Source of the DNA: Panulirus ornatus
Taxonomy: Eukaryota > Arthropoda > Malacostraca > Decapoda > Palinuridae
Assembly (NCBI RefSeq): GCF_036320965.1
Contig: NC_092276.1
Location: 10,253,298-10,317,297 of the forward strand
Length of the DNA: 64,000 nt
Direction: 5' to 3'
Shown here: positions 24,292 through 37,812 of the stretch, one piece after another
Layout of the letters: every line of letters begins with the position of its first letter
Numbering within the stretch: position 1 is the first letter of the stretch
The notes under the pieces: generated by a model
What the model saw: the letters and a program-made list of their open reading frames with translations, nothing else
What the model was told of the DNA's origin: nothing
Database searches by the model: none
Translations under genes and position numbers: made by a program

Positions 24292-24296
<5 letters not shown>
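24112..24296 (+). mobile_element. Penelope-like element 3' tail, hammerhead-like fold
   Basis: Noncoding end of the plus-strand Penelope fragment, running into (AT)n. In 24,212-24,296 I can draw TATCTCC (24,212-24,218) pairing with GGAAGATA (24,289-24,296, one bulge), GTG with CAC before GAAA (24,241-24,244), and AGTGCAC (24,244-24,250) pairing with GTGGACT (24,278-24,284, one mismatch). The CUGAUGA word is mutated here to CTGTTGA. Hammerhead ribozymes are known from Penelope-like elements; whether this tail is one is an inference. Confidence 0.5.

Positions 24297-24352
<56 letters not shown>
24297..24352. repeat. (AT)n microsatellite at Penelope 3' end
   Basis: Perfect AT run of about 28 units directly after the Penelope tail. 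Confidence 0.96.
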
Positions 24353-24356
<4 letters not shown>

Positions 24357-26850
24357 TGGACAATTCTGTTATCAACCTCTCGCTATTGCTTTTATCTTTA
24401 TAATCGTATTTTCTTTATACTTTCCCAACATTTTCACAACACGCATCACTCTATATCATTCACTGGGTTATTGGGCGTAGAGTGGAGCAGTAACATCGTT
24501 GAACGCTGGTGCTGTAGCATCAGCAGAGTATGATATATATATTTGTGGCTTTCTTTAAAGAAATTATTGCCCTCGAACCAATTCTGTTTGTTGTGGTTAC
24601 CATTACGGTCCTATAAAAAGTGTGACATAGTTCTCAGTATAATTTACCTATTACCATACCACAACCTATCGCTGTTACTGTATATATGAACATCGGTTTA
24701 TGCCACTTATAGTTTTTGATACTTTTGCTGAAGAAAACATCGGATTTAAACTCGTATGGTCGTAGGTAAGACGATGGCACGCCAGTATAAAATGTGTTCC
24801 CGACACAGTAAGTCATCAAGGCGATGGAACTCTGAAGAAAATCACTCTTCACTTCCATCTATCTAACAGGGATGGCTGCTAACTAGCGAGAGGTATCCTC
24901 CACATTATATCCAGCCAGTGAGTGGGGTCTACCTGCGTTGTATGACTGAATGACAGGGATGAAGTGTAGCGAGTGACGTGTTGCATATAACAGAAAAAAT
25001 CAGCATGTTATACTTGGCAATACGACTGCATTTATTCGCCTGTGAGTTGTGATCATTTACGAAACATCTGTCCTGTTTCGCGGGTATTTTGTATATCAAG
25101 GAGGTATAAATATTAATGTATTTTCCTGTGGCCACGGATGTGTGCGTCAGATCCGTCCGGCGATAGACCCAGCGCTTAATATCGCAGGCGAGGAAATTAG
25201 TTGGCGTCCACACTAGCATGTTCATTAGCCACTCTGACGTATAATTACTCTCTGATATTAATGATGATGGTGCCACATGAATCCAGATAACAGGGAATAC
25301 TAAAAGGTGGGGATATCCTCGTGTGTTTTTCTTTTTCGCGATATATTTACCCTACCTATCTTTCTTTTTTGAATGCATCAGCTGAACTGTATCATTATAC
25401 ATAAGTAGTGAAGTGAAGCGGTGGGGATGATATAAGATTATTCTGACTAGAAACGCCAACATTAGCAAACGAGTGTGGAGTTCTTTCCTCTACACTATCA
25501 CTCGCCATCATCTTCACTACGGTGGTTGGACTCCGCCATGCATATCTTCACTACACCCTCTCAGTCAAACTTAGATTCACACTTCCTCTTGAAGAACCCA
25601 TCATCTCTTTACCCTCTATAGACTCGGATTCCCTTGTAAGGGAGGGAGACATGAATACAGGCATGATTACTTCTGTCGAATTAATTTCTGTGGTTGATTA
25701 TTCATTGTTTTCTATAATTCTGGAGTGCGAGGTAACTCCATAAGGGATTTTTAGTCCTTCATAGTGGCATTCAGTCTATTAAATCCTATCAAAACCCAAA
25801 GTGATGTATTGAGATCCTCCTAGTTTAGGATTGGGTGGTTGGGTTGAAGGCTTCTCAACTGCCAGAGTCATTAGCTTCTCCAGGAGTTGAGGATGGTTTT
25901 AAGACCACATACTTTCTCACTATACATGGCGTCCTTGACTCCTTATATGCAAGTCTGTATAATAATGTTAAACGGAGCATTGAAGTGAGGAAAGTTTCGT
26001 AGATAATTAATGAACTTTTAATGTGTCATTTGATTACAGTGTTGTACATTAAAGTTTTCATGATGTGTGCTTAAAGAAAAGGGTTAGTTCGATGTTCCTT
26101 TAACCAAAGGAGTGTTAAGCCACCCTCGGTCGCAAAGGAGACTCGATGTCATCCCACTAGCGAACGAAGGAACTCCCATCGAGCTAAAAGGGAGCTGATG
26201 AATTTCCCTGCCGGAAAAACTGGATAATTACAAAATTTTCTTGGCATCTCAGCAAACCAGGATTTCCCAAGTACCCTTCAGGTTGCCTGAGGTTTGTACA
26301 CTCCAGGAAGCTGTATTTACTCCAATTAAGCCCTGAAAGCCGTTTTCGTCTCTACTTACCAGGAGCTCTTTGTCTTCCCAGCTAATGGAGACACACTTGC
26401 TCTTCCAAATTACCCGAGAAAATGGAATGTTAAATACATTCAAAGACAATAAGCTGCTCTGCCAAGCTTAGCATAAAACCACCATACTTTCAACTTCTTA
26501 TGAGGATATACTCCTTAGATCTTGAAGGAGGCCATTTGGCTTAAGAAGACTTTATGGTTTTTTGTCTCAACACTTCGATGGAGGTTTGTGTTGCCCAAAC
26601 TCTGTACCTAACCTCATCCTGCCAGCTTACTGGTGAAGGCTCTACTCCAAGATGCTCGGTCAACAGGACATACAAGGGGGACCAAAGTGGAGGGGGGTCT
26701 TTTTAGAACCCTGTGATGTATACCTATTGAACTTTCACGTATGACGTCATTGGAGATGTAATGCCACCTGAGATATGACGTTTTTCCCGTCCGTTTGTTA
26801 CTGTCTGATTTGTATATTGTTGTTCAGTTTCCCCTTCAATCGTTGTAAGC
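24353..26850. other. Noncoding, no repeats recognised
   Basis: The least repetitive stretch of the window. Short open frames (74-115 codons) on both strands show no motif or composition that would support a gene. Confidence 0.45.
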
Positions 26851-28307
26851 ACAAGAATAGTAAATACACACACACACACACACGCACAAACTATCACACG
26901 CATTCCCTCCTAAAATCACGTCCAGTCGACGAAGTAGTCTGCTAACCTATCGCATCACACACTCTACCAGTTCACAAAGGCAGTAATACCCACCCCGTCC
27001 AACCGGGTACCGCTCGGTAATCAAGAATTTAATAGTGTCCTCCCTCCATCCAATTACACCCCGGCGCCTCGATCCACAGTCGGATGGATTAACCCAGAGC
27101 TGGTGAAGGAAATTCCAGACCGATTTGGTAGTACAAGGGCAATGAGGTCCACACATTGGACTGGGTACAGCTAAGATGAACAGCCCGGCCGTGAATGAAA
27201 GGCAACAGTGGAATATTCCAAATACGATCTAGGAGTATCTCTTGACCGGGAAGTGATTAATTCTACGTTTCCGCTGTTGGCTAAGGTCTTGGAAGCGATT
27301 AATATTATGTCTGGGGGAAGGAGATACGGGGACTGGGTGGTTGGTCGGGAGGGCGGGGCGACTGGATGGTAATTTAACACTGAATGGGATGTGTACTTCT
27401 GCTTCGTGTACAGAGGCTATGGTTGAGGAACTGGGTAGGTTTACTCCCTAGTGTAGGATGTAGACTAGAGGTTAGCAGATGTTGTCCCTCAGAATGGGGT
27501 GTGAATGAGCCGAGGTTACCCCACAAGAATGGGCTATAAACGAAATGATGTTTTACCCCCTCCCCAAGGATGTACTATAAACGAACTGATGTTATCAAGA
27601 AATTTGAAACTGAATATCCCCCTCGAAAGAAATACTTGCCGTAAAGGTCTTTCTAAGCAATTCAATTTGCACGTCAAAGTACCGGATGAAAGAAGCTCAT
27701 TAGTCGTCTGATACAGCAACGTACTCAAGGAAATATCTGATCTTGCTTTACATACAGCATTGTGGTTGTCTATAAGAGGCATATAAATAAGCGAAAGATC
27801 CTTATGGAAAAGCTGACAAGTCTTTTGTGGTCGTGTGGTCTTTTCCCCATTTACATAATGCGTTTGTCATTTATCTGCAACTTAAATCCAACTCTGTTAA
27901 GTTGTCATTCTGTTGCCTGAGAGCAAATACGACTCGTGGAAGAGCTCCTCACGCTAAAAGAGTCCACATCATTTCCCGGCTACTGCACGTAGCGCAGCTT
28001 TGAAGATACAGGCTTCCCAAGGGATCAGAGGAAAGTGGTCTGAGGTTATATAATAATGGAATAATGGGTGCTGGACCCATAGTAACATCTGCAGACGTCT
28101 CTCCATTATTAATCCAATGAGACTTTGATGTTAATGTCATTATGGAAGGAACAATTTGGCCTTATGGTCGATAATCAGTAGATAGAGAGCCAAGCGGTTG
28201 CCCCTCACTTGTGTAATGTATTTCTCTTCACTTTTAAAGATAGAAGAAAAAAAAAGACATTCTTTTGGAAGAAATAATGTCGTCGACAGTAATTTCTTTA
28301 AGAGATT

Positions 28308-28309
<2 letters not shown>
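26851..28309. other. Noncoding
   Basis: Short (CA)n at 26,866-26,882. At about 27,490-27,600 a loose 45-bp repeat (GAATGGG, TATAAACGAA, TGATGTTA) occurs two to three times. Nothing else recognised. Confidence 0.45.

Positions 28310-28341
<32 letters not shown>
28310..28341. repeat. (GA)n microsatellite
   Basis: Sixteen GA units with one GACAGA break. Further short GA runs follow at 28,444-28,456 and 28,552-28,574. Confidence 0.93.
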
Positions 28342-28346
<5 letters not shown>

Positions 28347-28574
28347 TAGAGAGTACGAGCACGTACGTGCGATGACTTACCACGAGACTTTGCCTAAAGG
28401 CATGGCTGGCGCGTAGCACTCGCCGCATTACGCGTGCGTAAGACGAGAGAGAGAGAAAGGGAGGCTGCCTTGGGCCAAAGGAGCGAAATTTGACAGCCAC
28501 TGAAAGCGTTGGCCCCGCTGACGCAAGCTGTCACATACCCCTCCCGATACCAGAGAGAGAGAGAGAGAGAGAGG

Positions 28575-28959
28575 AGGGAGAGAGTGATCACGTGGGTTAA
28601 TTAACAGTGGAGGTAATGATAATCCATCTTGCAGTCTGGCGTTGCGAAGGGTAACTTCCGCACTGGTAGATTTACGGTCTAGCTAGGATGAGGTGCCGAC
28701 ACCCACCCTCGTAGCCTCGTCACATTCTCTAGGTTTCCCCCTCCCCTACACTTGAACTACACTGTATCTGTTTCCTGCACCAATTGCTCTACACCCTCCC
28801 AGCTTCGTCACATCCTCTGGGTTCCCCTCACCACCCCCTTACATTTCACCTACACTCCTCCTCTTTCCTCCACCAATCTCACTACAAACTCGGTGTTGTT
28901 TTTCTCTCCTTTATTTCACTGCACTCCCTCTGTTTCCTCTCTACTTTTTCTACGCTGTT
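28575..28959. other. Noncoding, C/T-rich
   Basis: Mixed sequence grading into C/T-rich DNA before the minisatellites at 28.96 and 29.28 kb. Confidence 0.45.
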
Positions 28960-29135
28960 TGTGTCCTCAACGCTCTCACTACACTGTGTTTCCTCAGCGC
29001 TCTTACTACACTGTCTTTCCTCTCAACTGTTGTACACTGTGTTTCCTTACCGCTCTCACAACACTCTGTATCCTCATCGCTCTCGCTCCACTCTGTGTCC
29101 TCATCGCTCTCACTACACTCTGTGAGTGTCCTCAA
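28960..29135. repeat. Degenerate 27-29-bp minisatellite, about 6 copies
   Basis: CCTCA(T/G)CGCTCTCAC and TACACTGTGT-type words recur. Weaker related words continue on both sides (28,890-29,215). Confidence 0.8.
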
Positions 29136-29279
29136 AGCTCTCTCACTACACTATCTGTATGTCCTCTGCACTCTCACTATACTACCTGTATGTCCTCTGC
29201 ACCCTCATTACACTCACAGTGGAAAAGAGATTTATAAATGAGAATCCAAGGAACTCCTCCCCCAGTACACGTCCCAAAC

Positions 29280-29810
29280 GCCCCCAGCAGAACCATCCTT
29301 GTGCCACAGGAGCCTCTGCACTGAGCACCTCACGTCCCCCAGTACACGTAACTAACGCCCCCCAGCAGAAGGATCCTTGTGCCACAGGAGCCTCTGCACT
29401 GAGCACCTCACGTTCCCCAGTACACGTAACTAACGCCCCCCAGCAGAAGGATCCTTGTGCCACAGGAACCTCTGCACTGAGCACCTCACAGAACCTCTGC
29501 ACTTAGCACCTCCCGTTCCCCAGTACACGTCCCTAACGCCCCCCAGCAGAAGGACCCATGTGCCACAGGAACCTCTGCACTGAGCACCTCACAGAACCTC
29601 TTCACTGAGCACCTCACATCCCCCAGTACACGTCTCTGACGCCCCCCAGCAGAAGGATCCTTGTGCCACAGGAACCTCTGCACTGAGCACCTCACATCCC
29701 CCAGTACACGTCTCTGACGCCCCCCAGCAGAAGGATCCTTGTGCCACAGGAGCCTCTGCACTGAGCACCTCACAGAACCTCTGCACTGAGCACCTCACAT
29801 CCCGGCCACA
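29280..29810. repeat. 78-bp minisatellite with partial units
   Basis: Full units contain CTCTGCACTGAGCACCTCAC, CCCCAGTACACGT, AACGCCCCCCAGCAGAAGG and CCTTGTGCCACAGGA. Extra short pieces of about 24 bp (ACCTCTGCACTGAGCACCTC) are inserted after several units (near 29,466, 29,575 and 29,757). Confidence 0.94.
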
Positions 29811-29934
29811 ATCAGTCTCAGCCGCCGGAGTCTAGACGTAATCTTATAAGCTGCTCCAGAGGTCCTGGTGTGGGGCAGTTGACTGATATTGAGGGAAAAT
29901 CCTCCTAAATTGACCCCCCTCTGCGCCCTGTCTA

Positions 29935-29937
<3 letters not shown>

Positions 29938-30004
<67 letters not shown>
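29938..30004. repeat. (CT)n microsatellite
   Basis: Perfect CT run of about 33 units, followed by C/T-rich DNA to about 30,160. Confidence 0.97.
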
Positions 30005-30007
<3 letters not shown>

Positions 30008-30261
30008 CCCCGTTCCTCCGTTCCATTTCCTCACTTTTCTCTCTCCTCCTCCTTCCTTCCTTCCTCCGCTTCGATCTTTTCCTACGTACCACTTTTCTTT
30101 TTCCTGTTAGCCACTCCACTGCCCTCCCTCCCTTCCCCTCACTCCCTCCTTCGCTCATTTCTTGCCCGGCTGACGTCTTCAGGTCTTTGTCAGCCTCGTT
30201 AAAGCAATTTTTTTTCTTCTCCTCCCCGATAATTATTTCTTCTTTTTTTCTCTCCTTCTTG

Positions 30262-30390
30262 GACTTCTTTGCAAATTGCCTCTGGTTTCTCAGATCTTCG
30301 TCCTCCACATTTCACCACCTACCTCTTCCAAATTGCTTCTGGTTTCTCAGATCTTCGTCTTCCACAATTCATTACCTACCTCTCCTCGCC
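30262..30390. repeat. 54-bp tandem duplication
   Basis: CAAATTGC(C/T)TCTGGTTTC, CAGATCTTCGTC and TCCACA(A/T)TTCA occur twice, about 54-57 bp apart. Confidence 0.85.
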
Positions 30391-30454
30391 CCTGCCATTT
30401 GGATGTTTTGGCCCACCCGGAGTCAAGCCTGAGGACAATTGCGACATGAAGAGG

Positions 30455-30785
30455 CAGTGCCAACCTTGGCTCAGTGCCAGCCTTTGACGGAGTGACAGCC
30501 ATGACAGAATACTAGTCTTGATGCTGTGCCAGCCTTAAACTTCTTTGCCAGACTTGATGCAGGGCCAAACGTGACCCATGCCTGAGGTTGGCATGGTGCC
30601 AGTCCTCGTGCACTGCTGTCAAACAGTGCCAACACTGAGGGAAGTCCAGGTGTTGATGCAGTGACATCTTAGAGGCAGTGCCAGCCCTGACGCATTGCCA
30701 GGGATGACGTGTTGGCAGTGCCAATGGTGATGTAGTGCCGGGGTTTGATGCAGACCCCAACCTTGTGCAGTGCCAGCCTTGGGGT
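30455..30785. repeat. Very degenerate short tandem repeat
   Basis: Words of the type TGCCAGCCTTGATGCAG recur with many changes about every 18-36 bp. Old array. Confidence 0.65.
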
Positions 30786-33700
30786 AGAGCTACCCCTTTG
30801 CTCTGTTAAGTTAGGAGTGACAGGTTTCAGACGATATCTACTGATTGGTAGAGTAATTGCATCTTGGCTGGTTTCTTTTGCTTTGTGTGAGGTGTGTAAC
30901 TCGTGGGGACCAATTTAGGTTAAATATTTGATATGCTCTTTGTTGGTTTGGTTGGAGATGGCGATGGAGTGGGTTAAAGACAAGTTCTACTTAAACATTT
31001 TGCCTACCGTACTGCTAGGTTGATGACAGTGTCCTAACGGACTCCTCCCCTTCCACGAATATTGGACCTCAAAGGCCCCTGTCAGGATCACACCGTTTCA
31101 AAGGGTCGAATTCCCCTTATTCAAAGGACTTAAGATATAAATTCTCACTCCCTGTACTCTTAAAAGTAGAGGAATCCTCTCACAAACGAATACGTTCTGG
31201 TCTTCATCATCTATAAACATGATGATAGGATATTTTCCACTGTCGATATGAGTCTCCTTCTCGCTGATGATATTTTCTTCCCACGTCTGTGATACGATTT
31301 AATCCCATTCACTTGGTTCGATTCATACCAGACTCCAGGTTTCAAACCTTTTCATAACATGCTCATTCGACCCTTTGATCCTGTCGCCCGGTTGTGCAAA
31401 CTCCCGAAGTCTCAGGTATTTATACACTTGGAATCATGTGAAACGATTCATATTTTACGATGCAAACTTCCAGCAACTTTCTGGAACTTCCGTAGTTTTT
31501 CCCTTCTTAAATTCTGAGATCTTGGATGACCATATTTTCGTCCCATTTCTGATATCGGTAATCCGTGAACGAAGCCATCTTTGAATATCTTAAGGAACGA
31601 GACAGGGATAACTTTCCTAACCTCACTAAGAGCACTCCCCTGGCTCAAGGCTTCGATAAGCCGATGAGAATAAGACATTTGGTCCGGATCAGTCGAAGTA
31701 GAGGGTTGAGGACGAGCTTAAAGTAGGAGAGATGTGGAAGAGTACCTATGAATAGATCTTGCCAGAGAGGCAAGAGATAGGTTGAATCGGTTTCTGTCCT
31801 GTATTAAGGATAGGATACTTCAAGAACGAAGGCAAGAGAGAGAGAGAAAGAGTTGAACTCTTATTTGTCTGGGAAGTGTAGTTTTAGATGTGTGTATGAA
31901 TGAAGACTGAAATGGAAGGGCGGTTGCTTAGTGCTTTTTGGGTCATTTCGGTGTGTATATGTTTTGTCTTTGTTGTTGTTTTTTTTCTTATTATGGGTGG
32001 GTAAAGCGTTTTATTTCCCCTGGAGGTTGATGGTTGATTATGGAATGGTTGGGATGGAAATGGTCAAGTGCTGTTGCCCCCCAAAAATAGTGTGCACGAT
32101 AGATATATAGATAGGTAGATAGATAGGTAGGTAGATAGATAGATAGATAGACTACCAATTTGAGTGTTTATCAGCGCGATGAAAACCAGGACTTGTAATC
32201 AGGGGGAAAATATGATGAATTGGTATAACTATGCGAAAAAAATGTAATGAAAAGCATTCGTCTATGTATATTTCCAAAATTCCTGTGGACAACAACGAGG
32301 ATGGGGAAATTGGAATGCTCTGTTGATAATGCTTTATATGAATTCTATGATTTGCTGGGCATTAAATCACTTTATCCTTGTATAAATATATTTTTTTTTT
32401 AACCCTGCTGATTAAATCGCTGATGATTGGGTTCCTAGGATGAATCATTTGATATTTTGTTTAGATAAAGCATGTTGATGTTTAATTCCTATACTAAACT
32501 ATCAGGGATCCTATACGTAATGTTATTAGAAATACTAGATATCTAATTATATCTTATTGGAACGCGGTATCATGTTTCGCTTCATCTACAACAGCTCTTG
32601 AGAGAGGTAAACATTTACCCGAGTGGAAAATGTACACTCCAACCTTGGCTGGCCTGCTGAAGAACCATTCCTTCCAGCAAAACCATTTAACCCAGACACA
32701 ATATAACCTCCCGATGCATAATATGTCTCACTCATTCTCCTGAAAGATTCACACGTATTTTTCTCGTGTTTGCCCAAGGAAAACAAAGCACTTGTACATA
32801 AAAAGCACCTGAAACGTTTGCCATTAAGGTGATAAGACGTATTTAAGACTCGATCTTATTTTCGTGTCGGTATATATGTCTTTGTCAGCTATCGTAGCGT
32901 GTTCTGCAGACCCCACAGAACCTCACTGGAAACTGCTGTCTGCCATTCCCATCGTGTGTCGACAATAACCTATTAGTTAATTGACTCCAGCTTTCCTAGT
33001 TCCCATTTTCCTTTCCTACAAACTTTCCATGTCAGTATATCTCCTCTATCCTGAAGGATGTTCCATCGTAGATATGTTCTTGCCGTGCATACATCACGAA
33101 TGTAGGATATAGCTACCGTCAACTCGCATAGAACTTGGTCAGTAGCTTCAAGCTTTCCTGTTTACTTTTCAGACGTTGTCTCTACTATCCTCATGACTCG
33201 CTTTACAGTTCTAGTTGACTCATTTGGTGATAACACGAACCGTTTTCAAACCGTCAGTTCGTGTGTCTTTGCGATATCAGTTACCGAACCTCAAAGCACC
33301 AAGTGTTACCTTCACAAGATCTGAGACACTCAGCCAGTGTTCCCAATTAACTAAACTGCTGTCTTTAAGACCCTGGCTGATGTCCTTCACCCCAGCAGGT
33401 GTTGTGTGTCACAACTCCAACTGCATCGTCAACAAACTCGCTCCTCTCCCGGTATCTGTGGTTGGGTTCATTCACAGCCACGATCCCTGAGCGAATGATG
33501 ATCGAGGCTGCTGCGTTTACCAAGGCAGTAAGATTTGTATCGGCAAATCATAAAACGTCCGTGGAATTGATATCAATGTCCTCTCGTCCAGCGAGAGTTT
33601 CCTGGAATCGCTGAATTGCGCGCGCACTACGTCGCTGGAGGTACATGCAAGGGAGTTTGCTGTGAGGTCTGAAGAATGAACTATTTACCGAAGACTTTCT

Positions 33701-33786
33701 TTTTTATAGAGTTCTAAATGTACAATTCATGAACTGAATTCAAGTATACGAAACATTCGGATATCTTTGAAGTATTTGGACACTTG
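30786..33786. other. Noncoding
   Basis: Only a (GATA/GGTA)n tract at about 32,100-32,150 stands out. No gene or dispersed element recognised in 3 kb. Confidence 0.45.
32100..32150. repeat. (GATA)n microsatellite
   Basis: GATA units with GGTA variants, about 12 tetranucleotides. Confidence 0.92.
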
Positions 33787-34300
33787 ATCTAATTGCTCTT
33801 TGTGGCTTGATTTTTTTTTATATTTGCTTAACCTTCAGCCACCACGGGTGGCGACACCATCAGCTGGGGGACGAGGGCAGAGTGGGTCCTAAACGACTTT
33901 GTCAGAGCCCCGAGGGGAGGAGGAAAGAACGCTCAAGCAGACGAGGAAATTGCAGCTCTTACCTCCCTCTCTCTCTGTGAGGAAGTACCTCCCTCCCTTC
34001 ACGTTCTCCGTTGGCGCTTCCTCCTTTCTCCGGTGCGACCCGCTGGTCCGGCTCTCTCAGACGACGTGCGGGGCTTTGGAAAGCGAGGGATTGGAAGTAT
34101 ATGGTACGAAGAGACGTCAACCATGGTAGTCTGAAACCCACCTCAGTACAATAGACACTTTAAAAGGTCTTTACCATATGTGAGGGACGTTTTGTAAGGC
34201 TGTTTGTGAATGGTAATAAACTGGAGTGTTTCCTGAATGCGGGAAAAGTATAGTTGGTGCATTGAAATTTTGAAAATCAGTTTTGAGTGTGTGTTAGGGA
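33787..34300 (+). repeat. First copy of about 640-bp tandem duplication
   Basis: Aligns with 34,425-34,915. Shared words in order: CTAATTGCTCT, GCTCTTACC(C)TCCC, GGAAGTATATGGT, AGTACAATAG, TGTGAGGGACGTTTTGTAAG and AAACTGGAGTGTT. This copy has several one- or two-base insertions relative to the other. Confidence 0.9.
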
Positions 34301-34424
34301 GAGGTTTTCGTTTACTGAATTAGGTGATGTGGAAATTTGGAAAATGTATTTCAAAAGTATAGACTCTTTCCTTCAGTGTATTGAGTGATGCTTTGTCAAT
34401 CTTTCATTCAAAAAGTATTGGGAG

Positions 34425-34915
34425 TGAGTCTAATTGCTCTGGTGGGCTGATTTTTTTTTAATTTGCTTACTTCGCCATCACGGTGCGGAATCATCACTGG
34501 GGCGGGAAGTGGGTCTATACGACTTGTCAGGCCGAGGGGGGCGAAAGAATGTAAGCCTGAAAATTTGGAAGCTCTTACCCTCCCGACAGCCAAGGGTCGC
34601 TCCGGGCTGGCTGCAACCTCTCTCTCGTGTGATGGAGTACATACTCTTCGTTCTCGTGTGGTGTTGCTGCATGAATTTTGGGGACATGGGGTCGGTGTTC
34701 TCTAGACGACGTGGGCTTTAAAGCGAGGATTGGAAGTATATGGTGAGAGAGCGTCTCCTGTGGTCTGAAGCCCATCAGTACAATAGGAACATTGAAAAGG
34801 ACTTACTATGTGAGGGACGTTTTGTAAGGTGTGTGAATGGAGACAAACTGGAGTGTTCTGAAAGGGAGGAAAAGTATTTGTTGGTGGCATTGAATTTGAA
34901 ATCAGTTGAGGTGTG
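34425..34915 (+). repeat. Second copy of about 640-bp tandem duplication
   Basis: Carries a 63-codon open frame (34,740-34,931, with K-D-L-L-C-E-G-R-F-V) that is broken in the first copy. I do not recognise the sequence. It may be a fragment of a coding element or chance. Confidence 0.85.
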
Positions 34916-34984
34916 CCTTAATGGTTTATAAATTAGTGTGCTAAGCTCCCCCAGAGTATCTTAATTTTACCCCTTCGTGGTCGT

Positions 34985-35118
34985 GACGTATTCATGGGTC
35001 GTCCAGCATGGTCGAGCGCATAGGTTCGAATCCTGGTTGCGGCAGTCGGTTCACAGTCCATCCAGCTGTTCATCCTCCTCAGGGAATGGTCGATAAGATA
35101 GGTGACTTGTTCAGGGTG
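34985..35118 (+). mobile_element. tRNA-derived SINE candidate
   Basis: Contains GGTTCGAATCC at 35,023-35,033, a perfect match to a tRNA B box, preceded by a plausible A-box region (CAGCATGGTCGAGCGC). A non-tRNA body (CCAGCTGTTCATCCTCC, GGTCGATAAGAT) follows, ending in (AT)n. It cannot fold as a complete tRNA, so I call it a SINE and not a tRNA gene. Confidence 0.6.
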
Positions 35119-36579
<1,461 letters not shown>

Positions 36580-37340
36580 ATGAGCCACTATGTAGCTGTC
36601 AGAATTGTATGATACTGCTGCCAGTATGGTATTCTACAGCTGCCAATGGTGTAATCTAAAACTGTCGGTACTGTAGCCTATGGCTTCTCGTATTGTATTC
36701 TACAGCTGCCAGTATTGTATTCTACAGCTTCCATTATTGTATTCTACTGCTTCCATTATTGTTCTCAATGGCTGCCCGTATTGATCATTGGAAGCGTGTG
36801 TTTTTTTTTGTTTTTTGGGAGGGTCCCCTCTGTCTTTCATGCCAGGTTTCCCTGTGCCACAGTTCACACCTTCCCACACGCGCCACAACGCCTCTGGAGA
36901 GACTACCACACGACCATCATCTCCTACCAAGACGGATGGAGAACTTCAGTCTGTCCTCAACTTCTCATTTGAGACACTGTTTTCTTCTTCATTTCTTCCT
37001 CTTCTTATTTCTCCTTCTCTCTCTTTTTTTTCTCCTCCCCATTTACAAAGAACGCGAGAGGCAGTGGATCTTTCTCAAGGCGAGGCGCAAAGGAATCCTT
37101 TTGTGAATCGTAAGGTACAACGAATCTCTTTTTTTTTTTTCTGAATCGCAACTTTGTTTTTTTTTATGCATCGTCTCTCGGAAGGAAAGAAGAGGAAGCT
37201 GAGGAGGAAGAGGAGGAGAGAAGGAGGAGGTGGAGGAGGAGGACGACGACGAGGAGGAGGAGGAGGTGCTAGCCTTCCTTAGGCAGTGGAGGCTGGACGG
37301 TTGGGCAGCTGCCTCATCGTGCACTGGAGCGGGCTCTTCA
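36580..37340 (+). repeat. Paralogous segment, copy A
   Basis: Starts with about six degenerate 24-bp units (GCTGCCAGTATTGTATTCTA-type, 36,600-36,780). These are followed by sequence matching 39,450-39,890 in the same order: TTCACACCTTC, a CCACA-CGCCTCTGGAGAGAC-type stretch, ACCATC(A)TC, a T/C-rich tract, ACGAGAGG(C/G)AGTGGATC and GAATCGCAA. Confidence 0.75.
37200..37266. repeat. (GAG)n-rich tract
   Basis: GAGGAG/GACGAC trinucleotides, about 65 bp. Confidence 0.88.
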
Positions 37341-37713
37341 TGCCTGGAAAGTGTTAGATGGAAGACGGGACCCTTGCGTTCAGGGACCCTACTACACCAC
37401 CTCTCCCACCACCCGTGCATGTGAGCAAGCGCTTCATGCTTGTGGATTGTTGTGGCGGGAGTCAACACTGTTCTTGGGCATGCAAACTGCTCGCCTGCAG
37501 CGTTCCAGGAAGTATTCTTTTCCTACCTGGAACATATTTTTGTTTTTGTGTTTTCTTGGTGGTGAGATTATAGACGTCTTGTTTCCTTGCCAGTTTATTA
37601 TATGCTTTATTATTTCACGTAAAACTTTTATCAAATGATGATGATAATGACTACAATAACAAAAATGATACTGCTACTACTATTGATAATAATATATATC
37701 AACTGAGTTATGT
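37341..37713. other. Noncoding
   Basis: No gene recognised; ends in an ATGATAATGA-type stretch. Confidence 0.45.
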
Positions 37714-37812
37714 TTCTTTCTTGTATAACCATGATGTGATTATTACACGAAAGTGCACTTGGGAACTTGACGTGTTTCACTTCCCCGTGAACTCGTAGGA
37801 ATATATACATAT
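37714..37812 (+). mobile_element. Penelope-like element 3' tail, orphan copy
   Basis: TTGTATAACC then ATGATGTGATTATTACACGA, AAGTGCACTTGGGAACTT and CCCCGTGAACTCGTAGGAATA match the tails at 19.8 and 24.2 kb. The stem AGTGCAC...GTGAACT is kept and extended by GGG/CCC. The first core word has degraded to CCATGATG. Confidence 0.7.

Noticed and set aside
27960..28030. Similarity between about 27,980 and 49,730 (CTGCTAC...GTAGCGCAGC)
   Set aside because: Only about 35 bp with mismatches; too short to call a dispersed repeat without a search.
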